The position numbers were made by a program, and so were the translations under genes. A DNA stretch of 64,000 nucleotides from Azospirillum thiophilum (GTDB lineage Bacteria; Pseudomonadota; Alphaproteobacteria; Azospirillales; Azospirillaceae): contig NZ_CP012406.1 of the NCBI RefSeq assembly GCF_001305595.1, positions 372,001 through 436,000 of the forward strand, given 5' to 3'. Position 1 is the first letter of the stretch; each line of letters starts with the position of its first letter. The notes under the pieces were generated by a model. The model worked only from the letters and a program-made list of their open reading frames with translations, made no database searches and had not been told where the DNA came from. Of the stretch, positions 51,480 through 59,660 are shown one piece after another.

Positions 51480-53225
51480 ATGCGACAATTTATCACTTCG
51501 ATAATACATCCTCGTATTTCGATACGGCTTCAAATGATTGTGGTTCTTTCGCTGCTGTCACTCGCGGCATTGGCTACTGTCATGTCATTTTCTCAGTATG
51601 ACGCCATGTATACGGCGCGTGTGGAAAAACTGAAGGCGACGGTGGATTTGGCCACGTCTGTCGCTGCCGACCTCGAAAGTCGTGTGCAGGCCGGCACATT
51701 GACGCGGGAAAAGGCGTTGACCAGCTTCAGGGACACGATACGACCGCTGAAGTTCGACAGTGGGAACGGTTATTACTTTGTCTATACCTTCGACGGGACT
51801 CAAATTGTATTCGGCCCGGACCCGGCGAGCGAAGGGCAAAACAAAATCAATAAGGTCGATGCCTATGGAAATAAATATGTCGAGTCTCAGATAGCTGCGG
51901 CGCGCGCTGGTTCGGGCGTCATCACTTACTGGTTCCCGCGACCCGGAATGAAGGAACCCCTGGCAAAGGTCGCATATATCGCGGGCTTCCCGCAGTGGAA
52001 CATCTCGATCGGAACCGCCGCTTACATCGATGATCTGGACGCCGACTTTTACGCCGGTTTGGAATGGACTGTCTTTTTGGTTCTTTTGTTTGTCCTGGTG
52101 ACGGCGGGAGGCGCGCTGTTCGTCGCCACCGGCATCAAACGGCCGATTTCTCTTTTGCAGAAAGCCATGATCGCCTTGGCGAATGGGAATGTCGATGTCT
52201 CCGTGGCCGGAACGAAGCGTCATGATGAATTGGGTGAAATGGCCCGGGCGGTCGATGTGTTCCGCACTCATGCGATCGAAAACCGCCGCTTGATCGCCGA
52301 GCAGGACGCGGTGCGCGCGGCGGCTGAAGGCGAACGTCGCCGGCTGACCGGGGCATTGGCCGTCAGTCTCGAATCGCAGGTCGGCGGTGTCGTGAAGAAT
52401 GTGTCCCTCGGCGCTGAAGATGCCGAAGGAGCGGCGAAGTCGCTGTCCGGCTCGGTGGAAGCCATTCGCGCACGCGCCACGTCGGTCAGCACGGCTGCCC
52501 AGCAAGCATCGGCCAATGTGAACACCGTGGCTGCGGCGACGGAGGAACTGTCGAACTCGATACTGGAGGTCAATGAGTTGATGGCGCGGTCGACCGCGGT
52601 CGTCGGTGAAGCGTCCAGTTTCGCCAAGGATGTCGATGGCAGAATGCAAAATCTGGTGGGTGTCGTGTCCCGTATCGGGGATGTTGCATCCCTGATCAAC
52701 ACCATCGCCTCCCAGACGAATCTGCTCGCGCTCAACGCGACGATCGAAGCGGCGCGTGCCGGTGCGGCGGGCAAGGGCTTCGAAGTCGTGGCGAACGAGG
52801 TCAAGAATCTGGCTGCGCAAACCGCGAAGGCGACGGACGATATCCGCGCCCAGATCGCCGAAGTGCAGAGCACAACCGGTCAGGCGGTTTTCGCCATCAA
52901 CCAGATCACGGATGTCATCCATCAGATCGCCGACTTGTCCAAGACAGTCGCCGCATCCCTGGAGCAGCAGCGGGCCGCGACCGATGAGATTGCCCGCAAC
53001 GCTCAACAGGCCGCCACGGGAACCCATGAGGTCAGCCAAGCCATGCAGGGGGTCAGCGAGGAGACTCAGTCGACGTTGCAAGCCACCAACCAGACCATGA
53101 ACGTCGCCCGAGCCCTGTCGGAGCAAGCGCACGTGCTGCAAAATGCCATGCTGATGGTCTTGAAGGAGCTGAAGGCCAGTTCGGACAAGGAGGCGGTGAT
53201 TGGACTCCGCACGGCGGAACGATGA
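51480..53225 (+). CDS. Methyl-accepting chemotaxis protein with single Cache domain
   Basis: This 581-residue chemoreceptor has TM1 at about residues 15-37, a periplasmic single Cache (sCache_2) domain at about 40-190 (SGNGYYFVYTFDG, FPQWNISIGTAAYIDD), TM2 at about 197-220, HAMP, and the signalling hairpin IASQTNLLALNATIEAARAG with AAGKGFEVVANEVKNLA. sCache_2 domains usually bind small carboxylic acids. The ATG at 51480 follows GGAG. Its 5' third has noticeably lower GC and more A/T-ending codons than its neighbours, and related palindromes flank it, so recent acquisition is possible. No adjacent che gene is present. Confidence 0.94.
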   Translation: MRQFITSIIHPRISIRLQMIVVLSLLSLAALATVMSFSQYDAMYTARVEKLKATVDLATSVAADLESRVQAGTLTREKALTSFRDTIRPLKFDSGNGYYFVYTFDGTQIVFGPDPASEGQNKINKVDAYGNKYVESQIAAARAGSGVITYWFPRPGMKEPLAKVAYIAGFPQWNISIGTAAYIDDLDADFYAGLEWTVFLVLLFVLVTAGGALFVATGIKRPISLLQKAMIALANGNVDVSVAGTKRHDELGEMARAVDVFRTHAIENRRLIAEQDAVRAAAEGERRRLTGALAVSLESQVGGVVKNVSLGAEDAEGAAKSLSGSVEAIRARATSVSTAAQQASANVNTVAAATEELSNSILEVNELMARSTAVVGEASSFAKDVDGRMQNLVGVVSRIGDVASLINTIASQTNLLALNATIEAARAGAAGKGFEVVANEVKNLAAQTAKATDDIRAQIAEVQSTTGQAVFAINQITDVIHQIADLSKTVAASLEQQRAATDEIARNAQQAATGTHEVSQAMQGVSEETQSTLQATNQTMNVARALSEQAHVLQNAMLMVLKELKASSDKEAVIGLRTAER

Positions 53226-53268
53226 TGCGTCGCCGGTGACGGTGTTGCACCGCGCCGGCCATTGGATT

Positions 53269-53308
53269 TGGAGTTTCGTCCGTTCAATATGAAACGCACG
53301 AAACTCCA
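53269..53308. repeat. Palindromic element, copy 2 (right of chemoreceptor)
   Basis: TGGAGTTTCGTCCGTT (53269-53284) pairs with 53293-53308 (one mismatch), with an 8-base loop. Arm sequence matches copy 1 at 51157-51198 except at three positions. It lies 43 bases after the chemoreceptor stop. Confidence 0.8.
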
Positions 53309-53316
53309 GCCTTATG

Positions 53317-53349
53317 CCAGGGTCAAAAGGTTCTGACTTTTGACCCTGG
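53317..53349. terminator. Bidirectional terminator between chemoreceptor and marR
   Basis: CCAGGGTCAAAAG (53317-53329) and its exact complement (53337-53349) form a 13-bp stem with a 7-base loop between two convergent genes. The AAAAG/CTTTT base places T residues at both 3' arms. Confidence 0.75.
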
Positions 53350-53351
53350 TT

Positions 53352-53825
53352 TCACTCCTCCGCCAGATTGGCGTAGAGCTGCTGCAGGGTGGCGTTCAGC
53401 TTGCCGATCTGCGATTCCGACAGCCCCTCGAAGCTGCGGGCGAACAGCTTGCCGGTCGCCTCCTGGATGCGCTCGACCAGCGCATGGCCGGCGGGGGTCA
53501 TCGCCACCTCGGTGACGCGGCCGTCGTCGGCGTTGGTGCCGGTGTCCACCAGCCCTTCGGCCTTCATCCGGTAGACGATGCGGGTCATCGTCGACAGCTT
53601 GACGATGGCGTGGGTCGAGATCTCCGAGATGCTCGACGTGCCGTGCGTCTTCAGGATGAACAGCACCCGCCAGGTCGGGATGTCGGTGCCTATCCGCTTC
53701 AGCGCGGTCTCCATCTTCTGGGTGTAGATGCCCTGGACGCGGGCCAGCCAGTAGAAGGGAAACTCCTCGACCTGGAACTCGGGATCGGAGGGGATGTAGC
53801 GGCGCAGCTTCTTCGTAATGGCCAT
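53352..53825 (-). CDS. MarR-family transcriptional regulator
   Basis: This 157-residue regulator has the MarR winged helix: TDIPTWRVLFILKTHGTSSISEIS, the recognition helix STMTRIVYRMKAEGLV and the wing GRVTEVAMTPAG. Length is typical. MarR proteins respond to small aromatic or carboxylic ligands. It is on the same strand as, and 233 bases beyond, the class II aldolase gene that ends the transporter operon; a hairpin repeat separates them, so it may be read separately. It is the best candidate to regulate that operon. The ATG at 53825 lacks a strong ribosome site, and a TTG three codons upstream could also serve. Confidence 0.88.
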   Translation of the reverse strand: MAITKKLRRYIPSDPEFQVEEFPFYWLARVQGIYTQKMETALKRIGTDIPTWRVLFILKTHGTSSISEISTHAIVKLSTMTRIVYRMKAEGLVDTGTNADDGRVTEVAMTPAGHALVERIQEATGKLFARSFEGLSESQIGKLNATLQQLYANLAEE

Positions 53826-53921
53826 GATGCCCAATGTCTGTCCAGCGGTCGGCGAGGCCGGGGCCATCTTGTACCAACCGCCGGTTCGGTTGCCAAACGC
53901 CTTGCGGTGCCGCGACCCTCT

Positions 53922-54025
53922 GCCCCCTCCCCGACCCTCCCCCGCTCTCGCGGGAGAGGGGGGTTGAGCGCAGGAACGGTGGCAGTCCCCTCTCCCGCGG
54001 AGCGGGGGAGGGTTAGGGAGGGGGC
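53922..54025. repeat. Long imperfect inverted repeat in intergenic DNA
   Basis: Left arm 53922-53961 and right arm 53987-54025 are almost exactly complementary over about 38 bases (CCCCTCCC, GGGAGAGGGG and CCCCTCTCCC blocks), with a 25-base loop. It fills the gap between the aldolase and MarR genes. Motifs CCCTCTCC and GGGGAGGG are shared with the hairpin-rich region at 22950-23200, suggesting one intergenic repeat family. Confidence 0.75.
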
Positions 54026-54058
54026 GAAGGCTGCCGACAGGGCATGCGACAGCCCCCT

Positions 54059-54871
54059 TCACCAGCCCGGCCCGCGCGCCGCCCGCATCTTGCGCACCAT
54101 GGCGTCGAAGAACTTCACGGCGAAGCCGCTGTCGCGGATCAGCATGGCGGTCAGGTCGCTGCATTTCTGCCGGACCTCGGTCGACAGCTCGACGTCCTCG
54201 CCGCGCATGCTGTCGGCCAGCGTCTGGATCTCGGCGGCGCGCTGCACCGTCCACAGCAGGAAGAAGGTCTTGGCGATGCTGGACTCCCCCACCGCGATGC
54301 CATGGTTGCGCAGCACCAGGATATGCTTGTTCCCCAGACTCTCCAGCATGCGCGGCTTTTCGTCGGCGAACAGCGTGATGCCCTCGAAGGCATGGTAGCC
54401 GACGCGGCCGTAGAGCTGGGCGCCGTAGAAGTCGTTGTGCGAGAAGGCCTGCTTCTTCTGCACGATGGCCGACACCTCGGTGGTGTGGGTGTGGATGACG
54501 CAGTGGATGTCGTCGCGCGCCTCGTGGATGGCGCTGTGCAGGGCGAAGCCGGCCGGGTTGGCGTCATAGGGCGACGGCTCCAGCTTCTCGCCGTCCAGCC
54601 CGACCTTCAGCAGGTTGGCCGGCGTCACCTCGGTGTAGTTCAGGCCGAAGGGGTTGACCAGATAGTGATGCGCCGGCCCCGGCAGCCGGGCCGAGATGTG
54701 GTTGAAGATCGTCTCGGTCCAGCCCATGAAATCGACGAGATGGTAGCAGTCGGCCAGTTGGCAGCGCAGCGCCCATTCCTCCTCGCCGATATGGGCGGGC
54801 CGGACGACGCTGTTGTGCCCCATGGCGGGCGCGGGAATGGAAACGGGAACGGCGGCGGTCGCGGTCGTCAT
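54059..54871 (-). CDS. Class II aldolase/adducin-family protein
   Basis: This 270-residue protein is a zinc-dependent class II aldolase/adducin family member. The zinc ligands are visible as HTHTTEVSA (two His, near residue 127) and LRNHGIAVGES. It fits sugar-phosphate epimerase/aldolase and hydroxy acid decarboxylase relatives; the substrate is not known. The GHNSVVRPAH N-terminal extension and the WTETIFNHISARLPG segment are typical of the larger bacterial subgroup. The start at 54871 lies 23 bases after the ketopantoate reductase-like gene, with AGAGGA upstream. As the last enzyme of the transporter operon it probably cleaves or decarboxylates the imported hydroxy acid. Confidence 0.87.
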   Translation of the reverse strand: MTTATAAVPVSIPAPAMGHNSVVRPAHIGEEEWALRCQLADCYHLVDFMGWTETIFNHISARLPGPAHHYLVNPFGLNYTEVTPANLLKVGLDGEKLEPSPYDANPAGFALHSAIHEARDDIHCVIHTHTTEVSAIVQKKQAFSHNDFYGAQLYGRVGYHAFEGITLFADEKPRMLESLGNKHILVLRNHGIAVGESSIAKTFFLLWTVQRAAEIQTLADSMRGEDVELSTEVRQKCSDLTAMLIRDSGFAVKFFDAMVRKMRAARGPGW

Positions 54872-54894
54872 GGATTGCGGTCCTCTTCCGGATG

Positions 54895-55926
54895 TTACAG
54901 GCCCGCGGCGGCGCGCAGCGCGCTGTCGCTCTTGAAGCGGGCGAGGATGGCGATGTTGCGGGTCAGCGGCATGGACAGCCCCTGCAGCTCGGCCAGTTCG
55001 ATGACGGCCTCGCAGATCGCGGACAGCTCCAGCGGCAGCCCCTTCTCGAAATCCTGGAGCATGGAGGTCTTCACCGGCCCCATCCCCGCCCCCATCGCCA
55101 GCAGGGACGCCGGGTCCAGCTCGATCCGCGCGCCGTAGGCGGCGGCGGTCAGCAGCGCTTCGGACAGCATCTGCCGGGCGATCTGCGACAGCGACGGGTC
55201 GCCGTAGATGTCCTGCAGCGTCGCCCCCGACACCACCGACAGCGGGTTGGAGGAAAGATTGGCGATCACCTTGGTCCACAGCGGGTCGCGCACCCGCCCG
55301 CTGGCCTGGGTCTGGATGCCGCAGGCGCTCAGCATGGCGGCGGTGCGGGCCAGCCGGTCGCTGGGACGGTGGTCGATCTCGCCCAGGATCAGCTTCAGCG
55401 GGTTGAAGCTGCGGGCGACGCCCGGCGCCATGCGCTCGGCGGTGATGTAGGCGATGGCGCCGATCACCCGGTCGAGCGGCACCAGACCCTTCAATTCCCC
55501 GTCGGGATCGACCGAGCGGACGGCGCGGCCCTGGTGGCGCCCGCCCTCTCCCTCGAAATACCACCAGGGGATGCCGTTCACCACCGGGACGACCAGCGTC
55601 TGCGGCCCGATCATCGGCCGGGCCGACCGCACCAGCGGCAGCAGATCCTGCGCCTTGGCGCAGAGGAACAGCAGTCCGGGCTGCCCCAGCCCGTCGGCCG
55701 GTCCGGCCTCGACCCGCACATGATGCTCGCCCTCGCGGTCGGTCAGGTGCAGCCCGTCCTGCCGGATCACCTCCAGCGTCGTCCCGCGCGCCAGCACGCC
55801 GACCCGGTGGCCGGCGCGGGCGATGCGGACCGCCAGCGTGGTGCCGATCGCGCCCGCCCCGGCGATCCCGACATGCCAATGCCCGTGCCCGGCATCCGGA
55901 TGCTCGCGCCAGTCGGGATCCGTCAT
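54895..55926 (-). CDS. 2-dehydropantoate 2-reductase-family oxidoreductase
   Basis: This 343-residue NADPH-dependent oxidoreductase belongs to the ApbA/PanE family. The Rossmann motif GIAGAGAIGTTLAVRIARAGH is near residue 20. The active-site Lys appears in LFLCAKAQDLLPLV, VVNGIPWWYFEG is the family loop, and the second domain has LWTKVIANLSSNPLSV (Lys and Asn) and a conserved Ser/Glu pair in MGPVKTSMLQDFEKG. Two or more PanE paralogues are common, and in a catabolic operon like this it more likely oxidises a branched 2-hydroxy acid than makes pantoate. Its ATG overlaps the LivF stop. Confidence 0.9.
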   Translation of the reverse strand: MTDPDWREHPDAGHGHWHVGIAGAGAIGTTLAVRIARAGHRVGVLARGTTLEVIRQDGLHLTDREGEHHVRVEAGPADGLGQPGLLFLCAKAQDLLPLVRSARPMIGPQTLVVPVVNGIPWWYFEGEGGRHQGRAVRSVDPDGELKGLVPLDRVIGAIAYITAERMAPGVARSFNPLKLILGEIDHRPSDRLARTAAMLSACGIQTQASGRVRDPLWTKVIANLSSNPLSVVSGATLQDIYGDPSLSQIARQMLSEALLTAAAYGARIELDPASLLAMGAGMGPVKTSMLQDFEKGLPLELSAICEAVIELAELQGLSMPLTRNIAILARFKSDSALRAAAGL

Positions 55927-56672
55927 GAGGCCAGCATCTCCTGATGCTTGCCGGCCATGCCGAGATAGGCCGCCACCACGCGGGGATCATGGGCCAGTTC
56001 CGACGCCGGCCCCTCCATGGCGATGCGCCCCAGCTCCAGCACATAGGCGTAATCGGCGACGCGCAGCGCGGCGCGGGCGTTCTGCTCGATCAGCAGGATC
56101 GACACCCCCTTGCGCCGCAGCTCCGAGATGATGCGGAAGACCTCGCGCACGATCAGCGGCGCCAGCCCGAGCGACGGCTCGTCCAGCATCAGCAGCTTCG
56201 GCCCGCCCATCAGCGCGCGGGCGAGCGCCAGCATCTGCCGCTCGCCGCCCGACAGGGTGGCCGCCATCTGCCCGCGCCGCTCCTTCAGCCGGGGGAACAG
56301 GACGTAGAGCTCCTCCATCGCCGCGTCCTGCTCCCGCCTGGAGCGGGAATGGAAGCGGAAGCCGCCGAGCCGCAGATTGTCTTCCACGCTCATGGTGGCG
56401 AACAGCGCGCGCTTTTCCGGCACCAGGCTCATGCCGCGCGCCACCATGTCCTGGATCGACGGCGATGCCCCGTCATGGCCAAGGAAGCTGACCCGGCCGC
56501 GCGAGGGCAGCACGCCCATGATGGCGGACAGCAGCGTCGTCTTGCCGGCGCCGTTCGGGCCGATCACCGTGACGATCTGCCCCGCGCCCACCCGCAGGCT
56601 GGCGTTGCTCAGTGCCTCGATCTTGCCGTAGGAGACGCAGAGGTCCGAGACCTCCAGCAGCGGCGCGCTCAT
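55923..56672 (-). CDS. Branched-chain-type ABC transporter ATP-binding protein LivF
   Basis: This 249-residue ATPase is intact: Walker A GPNGAGKTT near residue 38, signature LSGGERQMLALARAL near 140, Walker B LLMLDEPSLGLAP and the switch His position replaced by Glu-Gln in LLIEQNARAA, as is normal for LivF. It pairs with the LivG half of the fusion protein next to it. The 4-base ATGA overlap at both ends couples it to LivM-LivG and to the reductase. Confidence 0.93.
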   Translation of the reverse strand: MSAPLLEVSDLCVSYGKIEALSNASLRVGAGQIVTVIGPNGAGKTTLLSAIMGVLPSRGRVSFLGHDGASPSIQDMVARGMSLVPEKRALFATMSVEDNLRLGGFRFHSRSRREQDAAMEELYVLFPRLKERRGQMAATLSGGERQMLALARALMGGPKLLMLDEPSLGLAPLIVREVFRIISELRRKGVSILLIEQNARAALRVADYAYVLELGRIAMEGPASELAHDPRVVAAYLGMAGKHQEMLAS

Positions 56673-58546
56673 TCGATCCCTCCCAGATAGGCTTCGAGGA
56701 CGGCCGGGTTGGTCTGGATCGTCTCGGGCGGTCCCTCGGCGATGCGCTCGCCGAACTCCATGACATAGACGCGGTCGACCAGCCCCATGACGAAGTCCAT
56801 GTCATGCTCGACCAGCAGGATCGCCATGCCCTCCGACCGCAGCCGGACCAGCAGCTCGGCCAGCGCCTGCTTCTCCAGGAAGCGCAGGCCGGCGGCAGGC
56901 TCGTCGAGCAGCAGCAGGCAGGGATCGGCACACAGCGCGCGGGCGATCTCCAGGAGGCGCTGCTGGCCAAGTGCCAGGCTGCCAGCCTCGGCATGCAGAT
57001 ATTGGCCGAGCCCGACGCGGACCAGCTGGCGCCGCGCCTCCGCCAGCAGCCGCGCCTCTTCCGCGCGGTCCAGCCGCAGCGCCGCGGCGGCGACGCCCTT
57101 CGACCCGCGCAGATGGGCGCCGATGGCGACATTCTCCAGCACGCTCATGCTGGGCAGCAGCTTGACATGCTGGAAGCTGCGGCTGAGGCCGGCGCCGGCC
57201 ATGGCGCGGGCGGTGCGGCCGTCGATGCGCTCGCCAAGGAAGCGGATCTCGCCGGAGGTCGGATGGTCGACGCAGGAGAGCTGGTTGAACAGCGTGCTCT
57301 TGCCCGCCCCGTTCGGCCCGATCACCGCCAGGATCTCGCCGGCCCGCACGGTGAAGCTGATGTCGCGGTTGGCGACCAGCCCGCCGAAGCGCCGGGTGAT
57401 GCCCTTGGCCTCCAGCACCACCTCGCCCTTGGCCGGCATGGCGCGGCGGGGCAGCGGCTCGGCGTCGGGAAGATCCACATCGTCCACCGCCCCCGTCGGC
57501 CGGTGCCGGCGCCGCTCGAACAGCTTGGCGATCCAGCCGGCGATGCCGCCGGGCAGATGCTGCATCAGCAGCACGATCAGCAGGCCGAAGACGATCGCTT
57601 CGAAATTGCCGCTGCGGCCCAGCAGGTGCGGCAGCAGATCCTGCAGCCATTGCTTGGCGAAGGTGACGCCGGCGGCGCCGATCACCGCCCCCCAGACCTG
57701 CCCCACCCCGCCGATCAGCGCCATGAACAGGAAGTCGATGCCGGCCTGCAGGCTGAAGGGGGCCGGGCTGACGAAACGCTGGGTGTAGGCATAGAGCCAG
57801 CCGGCCAGCCCGGCATAGAGGGCTGCGACCAGGAAGGCGGTCATCTTGGCGCGAAAGCTGTCGACGCCCATCGATTCCGACATGCGCTGTCCGCCGCGCA
57901 ACGCCCGGATGGCGCGGCCGACGCGGGAGTCCAGCAGGTTCAGCGTCGCCACCACCGCCAGCAGCAGAATGGCCCAGATCAGGTAGAACAGCGCCTCCGC
58001 CTTGTCGAAGGCGATGCCGAACAGGCTCAGCGCCGGGATGCCGGACAGGCCGGTGTGACCACCCAGGAATTCCAGATTGCCGAACAGGTAGAACAGCGAC
58101 AGGCCCCAGGCGATGGTGCCGAGCGGCAGGTAATGGCCCGACAGCCGCAGCGTCACCGCCCCCAGCAGCGTGGCGATGGCGAGCGTCAGCACCAGCCCCA
58201 CCGCCAGCCCGGCCAGCGGCGACCCCGCCATCCAGGCGAGCGGCCCCGGCAGGTCGGCGGCGGTCACCGTGGCGAGATAGGCCGTCGCATAGGCGCTGAC
58301 GCCGATGAAGGCGGCCTGACCGAAGCTGGTCATCCCGGCGACGCCGGTCAGCAGGACGAGGCCGAGCGTCGCCAGCGCGAAGATGCCGATGTTGTTGGCC
58401 AGCGTGACCTGATATGTCGGCAGCAGCAGCGGGGCGGCGGCCAGCAGCGGCACCAGCGCCAGCAGGATCCAGCCGGACGGCGACAGTTTGGGCATCGACG
58501 GGGCGGGCCTCCCGGCGGAAGTTTTTGAAAGAACGCCGGGCTTCAT
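56669..58546 (-). CDS. Fused LivM permease and LivG ATPase
   Basis: This 625-residue protein joins two usually separate Liv subunits. Residues 1-330 are the LivM permease with about ten helices (GLVLLTGVAGMTSFGQAAFIG, AIRGGQRMSESMGV equivalent at RALRGGQRMSESMG). Residues 365-620 are the LivG ATPase: Walker A GPNGAGKSTLFN, signature LALGQQRLLEIARAL, Walker B LLLLDEPAAGL and the His in LLVEHDMDFV. Fusion is known in other alpha- and betaproteobacteria. It overlaps LivH and LivF by 4 bases each. The linker (EPLPRRAMPAKGEV) contains no stop or frameshift sign. Confidence 0.94.
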   Translation of the reverse strand: MKPGVLSKTSAGRPAPSMPKLSPSGWILLALVPLLAAAPLLLPTYQVTLANNIGIFALATLGLVLLTGVAGMTSFGQAAFIGVSAYATAYLATVTAADLPGPLAWMAGSPLAGLAVGLVLTLAIATLLGAVTLRLSGHYLPLGTIAWGLSLFYLFGNLEFLGGHTGLSGIPALSLFGIAFDKAEALFYLIWAILLLAVVATLNLLDSRVGRAIRALRGGQRMSESMGVDSFRAKMTAFLVAALYAGLAGWLYAYTQRFVSPAPFSLQAGIDFLFMALIGGVGQVWGAVIGAAGVTFAKQWLQDLLPHLLGRSGNFEAIVFGLLIVLLMQHLPGGIAGWIAKLFERRRHRPTGAVDDVDLPDAEPLPRRAMPAKGEVVLEAKGITRRFGGLVANRDISFTVRAGEILAVIGPNGAGKSTLFNQLSCVDHPTSGEIRFLGERIDGRTARAMAGAGLSRSFQHVKLLPSMSVLENVAIGAHLRGSKGVAAAALRLDRAEEARLLAEARRQLVRVGLGQYLHAEAGSLALGQQRLLEIARALCADPCLLLLDEPAAGLRFLEKQALAELLVRLRSEGMAILLVEHDMDFVMGLVDRVYVMEFGERIAEGPPETIQTNPAVLEAYLGGIE

Positions 58547-59580
58547 TCCTCGTCCTCCGCGCCATGGTGGGAGAGGGAGCGCCAGACCAGCACCGGAAGG
58601 ATCAGCGTGAAGACGATGACCTCCTTGTAGCTGCTGGCCCAGAAGGTGGAGAAGGATTCGGCCTGCCCGATCAGCAGGGCGCCGAGCGCCGCCACCGGGT
58701 AGCTCGCCAGCCCGCCGATGATGGCGCCGACGAAGCCCTTCAGGCTGATGATGAAGCCGCTGTCGTAATAGATCGTGGTGATCGGCGCGATCAGGATGCC
58801 CGACAGGCTGCCGATCAGCGCCGCCAGCGCGAAGCTGGCCTTGCCCGCCAGTTCCGGCGAGATGCCGACCAGCTCGGCCCCCAGCCGGTTGACCGCGGCG
58901 GCGCGTAGCGCCTTGCCGTAGAGGCTGCGCTCGAAGAACAGGTAGAGGCCCAGGATCAGCGCCAGCGACACCGCCACCACCCAGATGGTCTGGCTGTTCA
59001 GCATCACCATGCCCAGGCGCAGGCCGCCGTCGGAGAAGGGTTCGGTGCGCGCGCCCTCCGGCCCGAACATCAGCAGGCCGACGCCGACCAGCACGACATG
59101 CACGGCGATGGAAACGATCAGCAGGACCAGCGGGTGCGCCGCGGCGATCGGCTGGTAGAAGACGCGGTAGAGCGCGAGGCCCAGCGGCACGATCAGGGCC
59201 ATCGTCACCAGCGCCTGCACGGCGACGCCCATATCTGCCAGCGGCACCAATGTCGTCAGCGCGGTCAGTGCCGCGGCATAGGCCAAACCCAGCGCCGAGC
59301 CGAGCCGCACCGCCGGCCGGCCGTCGCGCCGCCAGACGGCGTGGATGTCCATGACCATGGCGGCGGCGGCCAGCGCCAGCAGCAGCCAGCCCAGCCGGAC
59401 CGGCGTCCCGCCCTGCATCGCCGCCATGGTCAGGGCGGCGAAGGCGACGAATTCACCCTGCGGGATCAGGAGGATGCGGGTCACGGTGAAGACCAGCAGG
59501 ATCGACAGCGCCAGCAATGCGTAGATGGCGCCGTTGGTGATTCCGTCCTGACCCAGCAGCATGACGATCTGGAAATTCAT
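58543..59580 (-). CDS. Branched-chain-type ABC transporter permease LivH
   Basis: This 345-residue inner-membrane permease of the LivH type has about nine helices, with FQIVMLLGQDGITNGAIYALLALSILLVFTVTRIL at the N terminus, the ATPase-docking loop GKALRAAAVNRLGAELVGI near 220 and the FVGAIIGGLASYPVAALG segment. The family is longer than average here, with an inserted helical segment of about 60 residues near 85-140 (LLALAAAAMVMDIHAVW). The start follows GGAGCGAAGGGAT. It is the second gene of the operon, 80 bases after the binding-protein gene. Confidence 0.92.
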   Translation of the reverse strand: MNFQIVMLLGQDGITNGAIYALLALSILLVFTVTRILLIPQGEFVAFAALTMAAMQGGTPVRLGWLLLALAAAAMVMDIHAVWRRDGRPAVRLGSALGLAYAAALTALTTLVPLADMGVAVQALVTMALIVPLGLALYRVFYQPIAAAHPLVLLIVSIAVHVVLVGVGLLMFGPEGARTEPFSDGGLRLGMVMLNSQTIWVVAVSLALILGLYLFFERSLYGKALRAAAVNRLGAELVGISPELAGKASFALAALIGSLSGILIAPITTIYYDSGFIISLKGFVGAIIGGLASYPVAALGALLIGQAESFSTFWASSYKEVIVFTLILPVLVWRSLSHHGAEDEE

Positions 59581-59660
59581 GACCGGTATCCCTTCGCTCC
59601 GGCGGCGGTCCCGTCTCCGTTCCGGGAACGGGCGGGCCGCCGCCGGATCACGTCACAAGG

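Noticed and set aside
51157..53308. Insertion sequence around the chemoreceptor
   Set aside because: No transposase and no target-site duplication were seen. The palindromes are kept as repeats only.
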